A program made the position numbers and the translations under genes. This document shows positions 43,940 to 55,603 of a DNA stretch of 64,000 nucleotides, one piece after another (within the stretch, counting starts at the first letter, position 1; the number at the start of each line of letters is the position of its first letter). Origin of the DNA: Siderastrea radians (taxonomy: Eukaryota; Cnidaria; Anthozoa; Scleractinia; Rhizangiidae); contig OZ024894.1 of assembly GCA_964017195.1 (NCBI GenBank), positions 33,742,684 to 33,806,683 on the forward strand, read 5' to 3'. The notes beneath the pieces were generated by a model that made no database searches, had not been told where the DNA came from, and worked only from the letters and a program-made list of their open reading frames with translations.

Positions 43940-44898
43940 GCAAACGGTTGGTGGTACAAAACAATTGATAGAGTAACAAACGCCTTTCTGAAAGAAAATC
44001 AGATGTCAACTGGAAAAGCTGGCAAGTACTGTTATGCTTATTCTACAAGACTTAAATAGCGGAAGGCGAGAAGATTGATATTGCCCTGATAGAAGTCTTC
44101 GGCGCCCGCTTTGCTTTATATCAACTTTGGTCCGCAAGGCCGGTCCTGCAAATCCTTCGTTGGGCAGGAAGATCTTGGGCACAATTATGAGGTTGCATTT
44201 TTTTACTTTGAAAGAAATAAATTTCTTTAACGAAAACGGAAAATAAAAGCTGTAATCACCAGTATGATAGCATCAGAGGACAGCCATGTCGACGCAAACG
44301 CACATGCTCTAGTTGCTAACATGATGAACATGATGATCAAGCATGTAAGAAGCGTTTTGAAAGGACTTATCAACGACGTCCTCAAAGGCTTTACCAAGTA
44401 GAAGAAAACAAAGGCACTAGGTTGCTAGCCTGCGTCGCAGACGTAATCCAACCCTCGGCTAGTAACAAGGGATTTAGTTTCGCCTGCGACGCAGGCTATA
44501 GCTTGCCGAAGCTTTTGTTTATCGAGCGCGAAACTGAAGTTTTGAAAACACAACTGTGTTCGACAGGAAAAACACCACCCTAATGTCCGGCTTATAATTG
44601 TAAAGAATAAAGGAATTTCGCCATATTCACTGGCAAAAGCACATCCAAGCCACTTCGCCGTGATGGTGTGCACAGAGAAAGTTTAGCACTCTTTTAAGTT
44701 GAGTGTCTTTATACCAGGTCTTCCTGGCAACGATGTTAGCTCACGGTCTGTGACAGTTATGACCAGCGTAGGACAAGGTGTAGTTTGGCTTGATGACATG
44801 AAAACCAAAGCTGTTGTGTTCAACATGACTTACGGATATGATCAAATTGTTACCATTGTACGAAATTGTGAGCCTAGGTCATCATAACCTCACGGTTA
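43940..44898 (+). pseudogene. Decayed SGNH hydrolase copy, unit 1
   Basis: Aligns with the intact gene from its FTNWWNK region to HNLTV near the C-terminus. It has many frameshifts and stops, lost segments, an 80-base hairpin insertion (44423-44503), and ends where a TTAA MITE is inserted. The best preserved frame is at 44699-44887 (VTVMTSVGQGVVWLDDM). Confidence 0.8.
44423..44503. mobile_element. Small hairpin insertion in the decayed SGNH copy
   Basis: TAGCCTGCGTCGCAGA and the inverted TCGCCTGCGACGCAGGCTA bound about 80 bases that are missing at the same place in unit 2 (about 53877), so it arrived after the duplication or was lost from unit 2. Confidence 0.7.
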
Positions 44899-45080
44899 AC
44901 CCTTTAAGCCCCAACAGTGACCAGCATCAAATTTCAATTATCATATTAGAATTAAGGAGATGATCACTGAAGGTAAAACATCGTAATCTTTAAGCAAATT
45001 CTCCCAGCTAATGCCATAAGAACATATGGAAAACAGTGAGGAGAATATGCATGCTGATATTGGGGCTTAAAGGGCAAAGT
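44895..45080. mobile_element. TTAA-flanked MITE, copy d
   Basis: Begins GGTTAACCCTTTAAGCCCC and ends GGGGCTTAAAGGGCAAA. It is inserted in the decayed hydrolase; copy e is at the same site in unit 2, so the insertion predates the duplication. Confidence 0.8.
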
Positions 45081-46434
45081 GAAGGAATTTTTATGTTTAG
45101 TTGATTGTTTCTTGAGCCACCTGATTTCAACTTTAGGGGGGATTTCAATTTCAGTTACAGATAGAGGCCACATTTTCCCAACGTTTTACGTCTTTTTGTT
45201 ATTATCTCCTCGAGGTTTCGTGCGACCCAAACTTTAGTCAACACTTTCGTAGTGCGCAGCCCCTACATTTGGAAGAATTTTTCGCCATTTTTAAAACCGA
45301 AACAGAGAAGGAAAAAAGGGGGAAAGGTGTTGATGAATTTTTGGGAAATTAAGACAAATAGAAACTAGTAGAATGACATCCCCCGAGACATAAGCCGTTT
45401 CTTTATGGCAGTGTAAGGCTTATTCGAAAACGAAATGATAAAAAAGTGTGACACATATCAAACAGGTGTTGAACAGGTGTCATGTGAACAAGTATAGAGC
45501 AGGGACCCAGGATGAACTCGCACCGTAGCGAAAGTCGTACCGGCATCATGTAAACACCTAAGATTTGAAGGTGATTGGAAAATAAGTGTTGACGTTAATA
45601 CCGTAATAAAATGGACAGTTCGCTAACAACCCGATTTGGAGGAGGGTCGAGGGAGTGAGGGGACAGAGAGCAAAAAATATTATAACTACAAGAGCAGGAA
45701 ATCAGCGAAGTTGGAATTTTCTCCGATTCTTGTGCTCTAATTGTCGTTTGTTTACATCTGATCATAACTACCCCAGCAAAATATTTTGCTGCGTTCTTAT
45801 TCGTGGTCACTCTTACGTACTTTTCTGTCCTCTGTAGTCAACCGTGTGTTTGAATGCAGTGGCAAGCGTGCTTTTGCGGCTCCTTTGAGGTTTTCGCCTG
45901 GGGAGGGGGGGGGGAAGATTTTGACAAAAATTTTCCAAGTGACAAAATATGTCGCACAGGTCTTTCGAAAATTTTTAAGACTCAAAGCAAATGCAACGCG
46001 ACCCAATCATCTGACGACGGCTCCCTTGAAGTTCTATTTGACTCGCCAGGTTGTTCGTCCAAGAAGGTCTCATATATCTTAACCAACTAATAGTTTCCGT
46101 AATATTTAAAATCTGCACAAATGAACAATTTTAGAATGAAAATAAGCGATGTGAAAAGCAAGGAACGTTTCGACGTTTTCGTGACGTCATTATCAAGTTC
46201 AAATGCCATGAAGACGTCAAAACGTTGTTTGCTTTTTTTAGGGCTTATTTTCCTTCGAAAATGTTATTCGAAATGGTCATTAATTAGAAATTCTCAATTG
46301 CTTTGTTTTTCATATATTTATCTATAAAACCCATCAAGCTGTGCGGAAAAACTTTCTCTAGAATAGTCTTTACCTGCTACCCTAGGTTTGCAGTCATCAG
46401 GTTTCTCAGATCAGTATAAATTTACTGAACTTAT

Positions 46435-46743
46435 TTGTCATCGGATATTGGATTTTTCGCATGCAAACTCTGTATTTTGAGCCGTGTTTCACCCATTTCC
46501 AAGATGGCGGCTTTCATCGTAGAAAGGCCTTCTACCCACGGCTTCTCTGCTTGTTATCACGGCTCCGCCGCTCAAACTTTGCTGCCGCGAAAACAATCCC
46601 GCCACGCAGGCTTACGTTCGCTGGCAACCGATAAATTAAGGACGCTCCTCAATTCGTCAACCAAACGTCTCGAAGAAAGAGTCACTTTCTGTCGGCGTCC
46701 AAAGAAAATTATGCTCTCAAACACAACATTTTTGACAACTTGA
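46435..46743 (+). other. Short frame shared between the two duplication units
   Basis: This 102-codon frame and the 110-codon frame at 32312-32644 (unit 1) end at the same place (PKKIMLSN.TFLTT) and stay open despite several differences. An AAGATGGCGGC motif surrounds an internal ATG. No domain is recognised, and the sequence resembles a dispersed repeat, so coding status is doubtful. Confidence 0.2.
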
Positions 46744-47274
46744 ACTTCGATGTGTCATTTTTATGAATTAAAACCGATCTTATGTTGCAAAAAAAAAAAA
46801 CTAGAAAAAAGGAAGATAAGTATGCTTTCACCTGAAAACACTTCGGTTGTATTGAATTTCTTTTTCAGCCAAAAATCTAGAGCAATAAGGACACAAAATT
46901 ACATTTTAACACACGAAGGTTATTCTGTAACTATTGGAAACTCTGCTCTCTAACACAAGAACAACTTCTCATTCATTAAAATTGAAATACTCATGTAGTG
47001 GAAGCTTACGCAGCTTCGACTCATACTTGTGTAACTAAACGAATATTTGCCAAAGTCTCTTTTGCCCAGTGAGGTCGAGCCTGAGGACTCCGAAAAGTTA
47101 CTATTATCTTCTCACCTACAGGTAAAAGAAAACATTAAAAGGAAATGTCCTCAATTATTAAAGCACACCAATGCGAGGTTAAGACTACCTACTTGGCTAC
47201 GCCAGAGACCTCGGTGAGGAAGGTTAAACTGACACTAAACCATTTTAGTATACACTACACATAAACACAAGGTA

Positions 47275-48065
47275 CAGTCAAAGCTCTTCTTGCAACCACT
47301 CGCGTAAGCGACCAGCTCTAGTTACGACCAGCATTGTGTAACCCCGTTTGACTTGTTACTTAAACTCTGTAATGAAAAGCTCTCGTAAGCGAACGCGTCC
47401 ACTTTTGTGAATTACCAACGGGCTTTTTCCATTGTCTTTAAGTTGTCGTAAACGACCCCTTGGTTAACTCTTTAATAAAAGCACTCGGTTCATATTTAAA
47501 TTTAGAGTAATACATAACACAAGTGCTAATGGTTCTTTGACTTGTACCTTCGCGGGAAGGTACAAGAAGAGGTCCGCGAATAAAAAAGTATTATATATAG
47601 ATAGGTAACAAGAAAAGCCCCAGGGGCATTAGACCCCGCCGTTGTTCCCCCCGGGGGTGTAAAATATGTTACGGTCACTCAAGATAAAAGCCCTTGCCTG
47701 TGTAGCGAAAGACACGACGAGTATTTGTTTGGCCGAGCGAAAGCCGGAGGTCTGGGGCAAGTGACCACCAAAAAAAAACACACCACGGAAAAAAAATTGG
47801 TATTACTAGATCCCGTCCTGGCGGCGGGGTAATAAAAAAGTATTATATATAGATAGCCAATAAAAAAGTGTTTAATATTATTACTACAAAACTATTGGTA
47901 ACCACTAACATACGCCAAGCTTTACGCTAAAAGCTCTTATAAGCGACCACTCTCTATTGTTTCATCATGTGGTCGCTTACGAGAGCCCATTCTCATAAGC
48001 GACCAACTCTAGTTACGACTACTTTTCTGAATTCCCGAGGTGGTCGCTTACGAGAGCTTCGACTG
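47275..48065. mobile_element. TA-flanked MITE with CAGTC ends, full copy, unit 2
   Basis: The left end CAGTCAAAGCTCTTC and right end GAGAGCTTCGACTG are inverted, and the element sits between TA dinucleotides in a sequence that reads GGTACTTT uninterrupted in unit 1 (39743). Its body repeats GTAAGCGACCA-type motifs. The TA target and CAGT ends suggest Tc1/mariner mobilisation; no transposase. It carries a nested insertion (47579-47856). Confidence 0.75.
47579..47856. repeat. Nested insertion bounded by 26-bp direct repeats
   Basis: AATAAAAAAGTATTATATAT plus GATAG is present at 47579-47604 and again at 47831-47856. The stretch between, which includes GCGAAAGACACGACGAG, is absent from the second MITE copy. 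Long direct repeats could be a target duplication or part of the insert. Confidence 0.55.
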
Positions 48066-48867
48066 TACTTTAATTAACTACTTAAGTGGCATTCTCGCTA
48101 AAAGCGGTCCACTCGATGTCGCGACCAAAAATAGTTTTCCTTTATTTTTTGTTTGTGAAAAGGGTTTGGTACACATGTATTTTATTTTGTTTTGGTGCAA
48201 GCCAAATACCAATTTTGCCCCTCAACGGGGTTTCCGGCGGTGATCGAAAGGCTGAAATTTATGGATTTTGAGAGGCGTGCTACGGCCAATTAAATGCAGC
48301 TTACGAAATTTTGTTTTAAGCTAGTATCTAAGGTAGATCGACCAAGTTCACAGACAAAATGTGGAAAAAGTTGATAAATTTTTGAGCACGTCAGGTAAAG
48401 TTAAAGACAACCTACCCTGAAGCCTATAATGACATCCCAAAAGTGGACCAAATACAAGAAACAATTTCATATCGTTTGCGGCCTAAATTGGCTGAAAAAA
48501 CAACACCACGGAAAAGTTCTTACCTTATTTAATCAATTTGTAAGGTCAAACGTGCGGGTATCTCCCTGGATACAAGCGAAAACAGGTTAGAACTCCGCCA
48601 TTGACAGCGCCATGTTAATGTAAATATCACTCGTGTCAAAGGTCACTTACATAACCCTAGAACGTGGCAAAAATACATTTTTCGGGAATCCCAATCCGTT
48701 GCTGTCCACCAAAATAAATGTCTATAGCTTCCTTAATGCTCGTACGTCCTATATTGATCCAGAACAGGATGAGAGTTGCGTTAAGTTGATAAATATTCAT
48801 GGCGGGTGACGCTCGAGAAAGTCAACATCGTCGGATATCGTAGTTGATCCAAATTTCTGCACCGATA
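48066..48867. other. Unit 2-specific segment between two MITE copies
   Basis: Begins with TACTTTAATTAACTACT, a copy of the original target flank that recurs after the second MITE at 49293. The rest has no recognised gene. Confidence 0.4.
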
Positions 48868-49292
48868 AGGAAAAGCTCTCATAAGCGACCACTCCCGTAA
48901 GTGACCGCGTCCACTTTTGTGAATAACCAACAGGCTTTTTCCATTGTGTTTAAGTTCTGGTAAGCGACCACTCGGTTAACGCTTGAATAAAAGCACTCGG
49001 TTCTTGTTCAAATTTAGAGTAAAACATAACACAAGTGCTAATGGTTCTTTGACGTGTAGCTTCATGAACCTCTTCTGCGATAGGCAATAAAAAACTATTA
49101 AATATTAGTACTAGAAAACTATTAGTAACCACTAACATGCACCAAGCTTTACGCTGAAAGCTCTTGTAAGCGACCACTCTCTATTGTTTCATCGTGTCGT
49201 CGCCTACGAGAGCCCATTCTCGTAAGCGACCAGCTCTAGTTGCGACCAGTTTTCTGAATTCCCGAGATGGTCGCTTAAGAGAGCTTCGACTG
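48868..49292. mobile_element. TA-flanked MITE with CAGTC ends, 5' truncated copy
   Basis: Direct copy of the 47275-48065 element without its left end and without the nested insertion; the right end GAGAGCTTCGACTG and the flanking TA are kept. Confidence 0.7.
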
Positions 49293-49668
49293 TACTTTAA
49301 TTAACTACTCAAACTCTGGATAACCTTTAATTTTAATTTGATATAAACTTCCAAGCCAAAGAAAATACTTCCTGTGATCGCTTCACGCAGTTTTGTCTAA
49401 TTGACAGAAATTAAATTTACTATTTGACACTGGATTTTCAATTGTGTAATATATACTTAAACAGTTATTGCCCTCAATGTCGGTGAATATTTACCTCGCC
49501 ACGTCGGTGAATAAAACTGCTAAATTAAAATATGACAAAATTGTACAAAATTGTTCTTGGTGCGGGTCAAGTGCAAGGTCGCCAATATTTTGTTAACAAA
49601 TATACAAAAAAACGTAGCAAAAGAAAAACACATATCTTCACGTGATTTACATGCAAAAAGCCTTTCAT

Positions 49669-50333
49669 GCTGGGAAATTATTGATTGAAATTGGGCCAAC
49701 TTTTTTTTGTTACATTTTATTTTTGTGAGTTTTTATGCTATTTACGTCAAATTTTCAACATGAATAGATATGTGCATGGTAAAGGGAACTATCGTTTCGA
49801 TTTTTTAGTTTTTGGCATTTTTGGCGGGAAAGTGACGTCACGAATAATGGGTGAAAAATTTACATTTTACATTTTGACACATTTAATAGTAGCTGCTGAA
49901 AGAGCAAGCTTACACAAGGTCAAAACCGAAGAGATAACCAAAATATGTTTATTCAGTCCAGAGATACAAGTAGTTGAAATTTCCATTTGTGCTATTTTTA
50001 GTAACAAAATGGCGGAAATTTCAAATTTAAAACAACCATATCTCTGGACTGAATAAACATATTTTAGTTATCTCTTCAGTTTCGACCTTGTGTAAGCTTG
50101 GTCTTTCAGGAGCTATTATAAAATGTATCAAAATTTAAAATGTTAATTTTCACCCAATATTCGTGACGTCACTTTCCCGCCAAAAATAACCAAAACTAAA
50201 AAACCAAAACGATAGTTCTCTTTACATGCACATATCTATTCATGAAGAAAATTTGACGTCAATAGCATAAAAACTCACAGAGATAAATTGTAACAAAAAA
50301 AGTTGGCCCAATTTCAATCAATAATTTCCCAGC
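49669..50333. mobile_element. 665-bp near-perfect palindrome (long inverted-repeat element), unit 2
   Basis: Two arms of about 305 bases (49669-49975 and 50027-50333) begin GCTGGGAAATTATTGATTG and end with its complement; a second small hairpin occupies the centre. Each arm carries TGACGTCA and GGCGGGAAAGTGACGTCAC. The matching site of unit 1 (about 40133) has none of it, so it inserted after duplication. A 123-codon frame across one arm is a by-product. Confidence 0.85.
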
Positions 50334-50435
50334 GTGTTATGTAACTGACTATCACACGTTATTGCACTCAGATGAAATTAATGGTAAGTTGCTTCTTACA
50401 CTTCAGATAGACTGCTTGCTTTGTACAGCTTAGAA

Positions 50436-51900
50436 GATAAGATTCAGAGGCTGTTTATTTGTTGTTTTTTTCTTTGCCTGCGCGCTCAGCATGCTTTTAT
50501 TATCATCTCGTGATTTCAACAACAACCATACTACACCCAAACCTTATAATAAAACTGCTTTGGAAACAAAAAGTAAAGTACTGGTTGATTTACAAGCTGC
50601 GTTAGACTATGAAGTGTTGTTCAACTGGCGTCGCCTCAGCGACTTGAACATTACCGACGATTTGATGTCAAGAGCCATTCGTAGTGGCAATCCTACCCAC
50701 TTGAAAAACGTGCTAAGAAAAGTTTTAAGGGGAGAAAATGTTAATCTTGTTGTCCTGGGAGGCTCAAATAGCGCGGGTGGATACCTAGGAGCTGACGAGA
50801 AGAGTTTAGATGGATTGTACTGTAGGGTGTTCACAAACTAGTGGAACAAAACCATTGATAAAGTAACAAACGCGTCTGTGAAAACGCTTCAACTGGCAAT
50901 TGGAGGAACTGGCAGCTATTTTTTTGCTTATTGCTACAAGACGTTTATAGCGGAAGACGAGAAGATTGATATTGTCCTGATAGAAGTCTCCGTTAACGAC
51001 GGGAGCGATGTAAAACCGCTGGAACAACTGACTAGGCAGGTCCTGGCGCATTCTTCGGCGCCCGCGGTGCTTTACATTAATTTGGTCATATGGGTTGGTC
51101 CAGGAAATCCTTCGTGTGTTAACTTAGAAACGTTTGGGCAAAGTGATGTTGCACGCCATTATGATGTTGCATCCATAAGTTTGAAGGAAGTAATTTGCCG
51201 AAAAGAAAAGGGAAAATGGAGAGCTAAAATTACGAGTATGACAGCCTCAGATGGCCATGTTAATGGGAACGCGCATGCTCTAGTTGCTATGATGATGCTC
51301 AAGTATGTAAGAAGCGTTTTCAAAGAACTCATCGATGACGTCATGACAGACGTCTATCAAGTAGAAGGGAAAAGGTTAGAAGGACAAAAAAGGCTTAATT
51401 TGCCGAAGCTTTTGTTCATCGAGCACGAAACCGAAGCTTTGAAAAATCCATCGTGTTGGACAAGAAAAACACCAGACGTATCGAAACGTCTTCACCGTCC
51501 TAATATCCAGCTTAGAATTATAAAGAATAAAGGATTTTCAACCTGCTTACTACCGAAAAGAAAAACCAAACCACTTCGCCCTGATGCAGGAGGGGGTTTG
51601 TGTGCACGGAAACGGTCTCGCATTCTTAAGCTTAGTATCTTTGTTCCACGTCTTACTGTCAATGATGTTATCTCACGGTCTGTGACGGTTATGATCCTGA
51701 ACGGAGGAGGACACGCTGTGGTTTGGCTTGATAACAACAGAAACAAAACTGCTGAGTTCAAAAGGATTGACTGGGGATGTGATCAATATCACACGATTGG
51801 AACAAGAGTGAGTCCAGGCCATCATAACCTCACGGTTATAACTGTACGCGACGGACTGTTAGTGGTTAGCGGCGTGTTTGTTGGACCACCTGACTCTTAA
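50436..51900 (+). pseudogene. SGNH/GDSL-type hydrolase, unit 2 copy, disabled
   Basis: Collinear with the intact gene and open in the same frame except for two lesions. The start codon reads ATA at 50436 (neighbouring bases also changed), and TGG for the first tryptophan of NWWN is TAG at 50839-50841. It has three extra residues near position 61 (LFNWRRLSDLN). Catalytic blocks GGSNS, GGTGS, VSVND and DGHVNGNAH are all kept. The frame after the stop could start at 50878 but would lack the signal anchor and the nucleophile. The low number of lesions suggests recent loss. Confidence 0.85.
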
Positions 51901-52366
51901 GATTCCTATGAACGTGTATAAGTTGTTATAATCTTTTAAATGCAGAGTATAACTCAACGCCATTAGATAAACCAAGGTACTTTTACTACTTTAATCTCCT
52001 CTGTCACTAAAGAGATGCTTGGAATGGAGGTTAACCAGTCTTTAATATTACTTATTATAGCTAGGGTTATTGGAATCCAAAAAGACAATTGTGGGCAAAA
52101 ACGAATTTGTCAGAGATAACTAAGCAACCATAATCCTAAAAAAAAAACAGTAGAATACAGAACAATGTGTGGAATTTTCTTTACATAGTCAGCTCAATTA
52201 TCTCTGAAAAATGCGCTGGCTCCCCCAATTTTCTTTTTGGCCTGCCAATTTCTGCTCTTCCTAGATAGTCATAAAATGCGCAGAAATACGTTTGTACCAG
52301 TAAGCACCGCAGACCATCCTGGAAAGCGCAAAACGAATGCGCAGTAGCAAATGGAGGCACCGCCCT

Positions 52367-53423
52367 TAAAGGCTAGTTTTCATATGTCGGGAAAATCGCC
52401 AGCCGTCTGTCCCAGATTCTCCCGATATTCAATTTGGCTGGAAATGGAAAGTGCGCCAAAATTTGAAAGTTGTAAATAAATGTAACAGCAACATGGACTC
52501 CATTGGCCTTTACATTCCGATCTTTGAAATTTGCACAGGCACGGTTGTAGATACAGGGAAAGTCATAAAGGATATTCATAAAGGAATTATCATTTTCTTT
52601 TCCTTCTTCTTCTGCGAGAGATTTTTGAGGTATCCATCGGAATCGTCTTGATTGACAATAACAGACGCCATGTTTATTTGTGGCGGGGGGGGGAGGAGAC
52701 TGGAGCCAAGCAATTTATAGGATTGGTAACGACCTCGATTTGTCTCCGACAATCCCAGACGATCGGGGATGTTCACGATTTCGAGTTATCATTAGTCGGC
52801 AAAATCTGGGACGGTCGAGAATAGGCCAGAATTTAAAAAGTTGCTCGCCAAAGTGAGGTATTTTTCCGCTGACGAGAAATTGAACCACTTTTTGGAACAT
52901 TTAAACTTGCTCCGGCATTCGTGCCTACCAAAATTGGTCATTCACCACACTTTCCTCGCTGTCAGTTGAACTGCTGCTATCGTTTTTTTCCAGTGCTGCC
53001 ATGAGTGAAATAACTATATGGCGGTCATGGTGGATCCAGTTCTTAAATAACCGCTGGAAATTTGGTGCGTTATTCGCGTTATTCGCGGGCGATATCACAT
53101 TAATAACTGCTGACCTGTTTGTGGGCGCAAATCAATTCATACTGGTTTACACGTCTACAGCATTTTCAGCATCAACCGACAACCAAAACAACTGAAAAAA
53201 TTTTCGTTTATTTATATGTGTTTATACCTCAGATGGCTCATTTGTTGCCCAAAAGTTGCTCTGGGAGGCAAAAATTGCTCTAAGTTGCTTGGAGCACAAA
53301 AAGTTTCACAAAACTCTAACAGTTGCCAAAAAGTTGCCGAGCACAATCTATATAGGCCTAGTCGGGAAACAGTGGAATCCTCGATCGTCTGGGACTTTCC
53401 CGACATATCAAAACTAGCCTTAA
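52367..53423. mobile_element. Inverted-end element, unit 2 copy
   Basis: AAGGCTAGTTTTCATATGTC at the left and the complementary GACATATCAAAACTAGCCTT at the right enclose palindromic TCCCAGACGATCGGGGA-type motifs and an extra 550-base segment (52815-53362) absent from unit 1. Confidence 0.55.
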
Positions 53424-53631
53424 AGACAATTTCTGAATCCGCCCCTGTTGAAATTCTCAAGGCTTATAGCAAACAAATCACCTTGCACCGCAAAATTAAC
53501 TGCACCAAATGAAGGTACTACCCAGTAGTGTTCATTTGAATGGTCACACATCTTAATTTATTCATGGTTTATTATCACACTTTTAAGTGTGATAATAAAC
53601 TTAAACATTCTTAACCCACACGTACTCAGAG

Positions 53632-54280
53632 GCCGGTGCTGCACGCCATTATGAGGTTGCATTCTTTAGTTAGAAAGAAATAAATTGCTTTCACGAATAT
53701 GGAAAATGAAGAGCTGTAATCACCAGTATAATAGCATCGGATGACAGCCATGTCGACGTAAATGCACATGCTCTAGTTGCTAACATGATGATCAAGTATG
53801 TAAGAAGCGTTTTGAAAGGACTTGTCAACGACGTCATCAAAGGCTTTCACCAAGTAGAAGAAAACAAAGGCACTAGGTTGTCGAAGCTTTTGTTTATCGA
53901 GCACGAAACTGAATTTTTGAAAACACCATTGTGTTCGACAGGAAAAACACCACCCTAATCTCCGGCTTTTAATTGTAAAAAATAAAGGATTTCGCCATAT
54001 TCACTGGCAAAAGCACATCCAAGCCACTTCGCCGTGATCACAAGGGGGATGGTGTGCACGGAGAAATTTTAGCACTCTTAAGTTGAGCATCTTTATACCA
54101 GGTCTCCCTGACAGCAATGTTAGCTCCCAATCTGTGACAGTTATGACCAGCGTAGGACAGGGTGTAGTTTGGCTTGATGACATGAAAAACAAAGCTGTTG
54201 TGTTCAACATGACTTACGGATATGATCAAATTGTTACCATTGTACGAATTGAGAGCGTAGGTCATCATAACCTCACGGTT
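53632..54280 (+). pseudogene. Decayed SGNH hydrolase copy, unit 2
   Basis: Partner of the 43940-44898 pseudogene. It starts further downstream (CTGCACGCCATTATGAGGTT) because about 290 bases are deleted, has several frameshifts and stops, and ends at TTAA MITE copy e. The best preserved frame is 54083-54290. Confidence 0.8.
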
Positions 54281-54443
54281 AACCCTTTAAGCCCCAACAG
54301 TCACCAGAATATTAGAATTAAGGAGATGATCACTGAAGATAAAACATCGTAATCTTTAAGCAATTCTCCCAGCTAATGCCATAAGAAACGTATGGAGAAC
54401 ATTGAGGAGAATATGCATGCTGATATTGGGGCTTAAAGGTTAA
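54278..54443. mobile_element. TTAA-flanked MITE, copy e
   Basis: Same insertion point and body as copy d, with a small internal deletion; right end GGGGCTTAAAGGTTAA. Confidence 0.8.
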
Positions 54444-55603
54444 AGTGAAGGAATTTTTATGTTTAGTTGATTGTTTCTTGAGCCACCTGATTTCAACTTT
54501 AGGGGGGATTTCAATTTCAGTTACAGATAGAGGCCACATTTTCCGAACGTTTTACGTCTTTTTGTTATTATCTCCTCGAGGTTTCTTGCGACCCAAAATT
54601 CAGTCAACAGTTTCGTAGTGCGCGGCCCCTACATTTGGAAGAATTCTTTCGCCATTTTAAAAACCGAAACAAAGAAAGAAAAAAGGGGGTAGGTTTTTGA
54701 TGAATTTTAGGCAATTTAAGACTAATAGATACTCGTAGAATGACATCCCCCGAGACATACACCGTTTTTTATGACGGTGTAAGGCTTATTCGAAAACGAA
54801 ATGATAAAAAAAAATGACAGTTATACTGTGTTTACACGACACCTGTACGAATCTTCGTACCAAAATGAGAATCACGATCCGGTACCGTTACCGGAGTGAA
54901 CTCGTACCAGTAAGACACATGTCAACACAAACAGGTGTTGAACAGGTATCATGTGAACAAGTATAGAGCAGGGAACCAGGATGAACTCGCACCGGTACGA
55001 AGTCGGTCCGGCATCATGTAAACACCTAAGATTTGGAGGTGATTGAAAATTAAGTGCTAAGATGGACAGTTCGCTAACAACCCGACTTGGGGGAGGAAGG
55101 GAGGGAGGGAGCGAGTGGACAGGGGGTGCAAATGTTCCACCCCAACTTTGTTGGAACCCGCCTCATTGGAAAATATCAGCCACTGGTGTTTGACTGTTTC
55201 CTATTTCCCCCTTTTCTCGCCACCAAGGGAATCCCGCTTCCCGCCCGCTGTTTTCCCGCTTCCCGTACACTTTCCGCGTCGCTCCCTTTTTTCCCAGGTT
55301 TCCGTCCCCTGTCCTCCTTAAGCAAATGGCTCTTGAATGGGGGGTGTTCTGTCTTGTGGAGTTAAAACATTCATCCCTCTTTTATTTTGCTCGTAAATCA
55401 CATCCTTTTTCGAAAATATTAACAGTGACCTTCATTAAGATTCCCGTTAAGCTATTTCTTTCCGTCACAAATGTTTTAAGTAAGGAAACGGGATAGTTTA
55501 CAGCACGCCTGTGCGTTGATAACACAGCCGGACTTCATTAACACGTGCTCTGTGCCGGCAAGTCGCATGGCGAATTAATGCGCAATAAAATTCCTCTGCT
55601 TAG

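Larger units (their letters stand above)
28985..45655 (+). repeat. Tandem segmental duplication, unit 1
   Basis: Starts at CATAACTACCCCAGCAAAAT and ends near GGACAGTTCGCTAACAACCC. Collinear blocks: 28985-29647 with 45764-46380, 32300-33190 with 46420-47270, 39736-42140 with 49293-52375, and 43100-45655 with 52385-55112. Unit 1 alone carries the 29647-32295 insertion, the BEL/Pao element and the 42143-43100 segment. In one 120-base block of the hydrolase genes (40681-40800 versus 50891-51010) I count two differences, so the duplication is fairly young. Boundaries are by eye. Confidence 0.85.
45764..55112 (+). repeat. Tandem segmental duplication, unit 2
   Basis: Second copy of the block described for unit 1, lying directly after it in the same orientation. 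It lacks the BEL/Pao element and the 2.65-kb insertion, and carries its own insertions: TA-flanked elements at 47275-48065 and 48868-49292, a palindrome at 49669-50333, and an extra segment at about 52815-53362. Confidence 0.85.

Noticed and set aside
49685..50056. 123-codon frame in the long palindrome
   Set aside because: It crosses one arm and the loop of an inverted-repeat element; no domain is seen.
50878..51900. 340-codon frame as an independent functional hydrolase
   Set aside because: It lacks the signal anchor and the GGSNS nucleophile block, which lie upstream of the TAG, so it is treated as part of a pseudogene.
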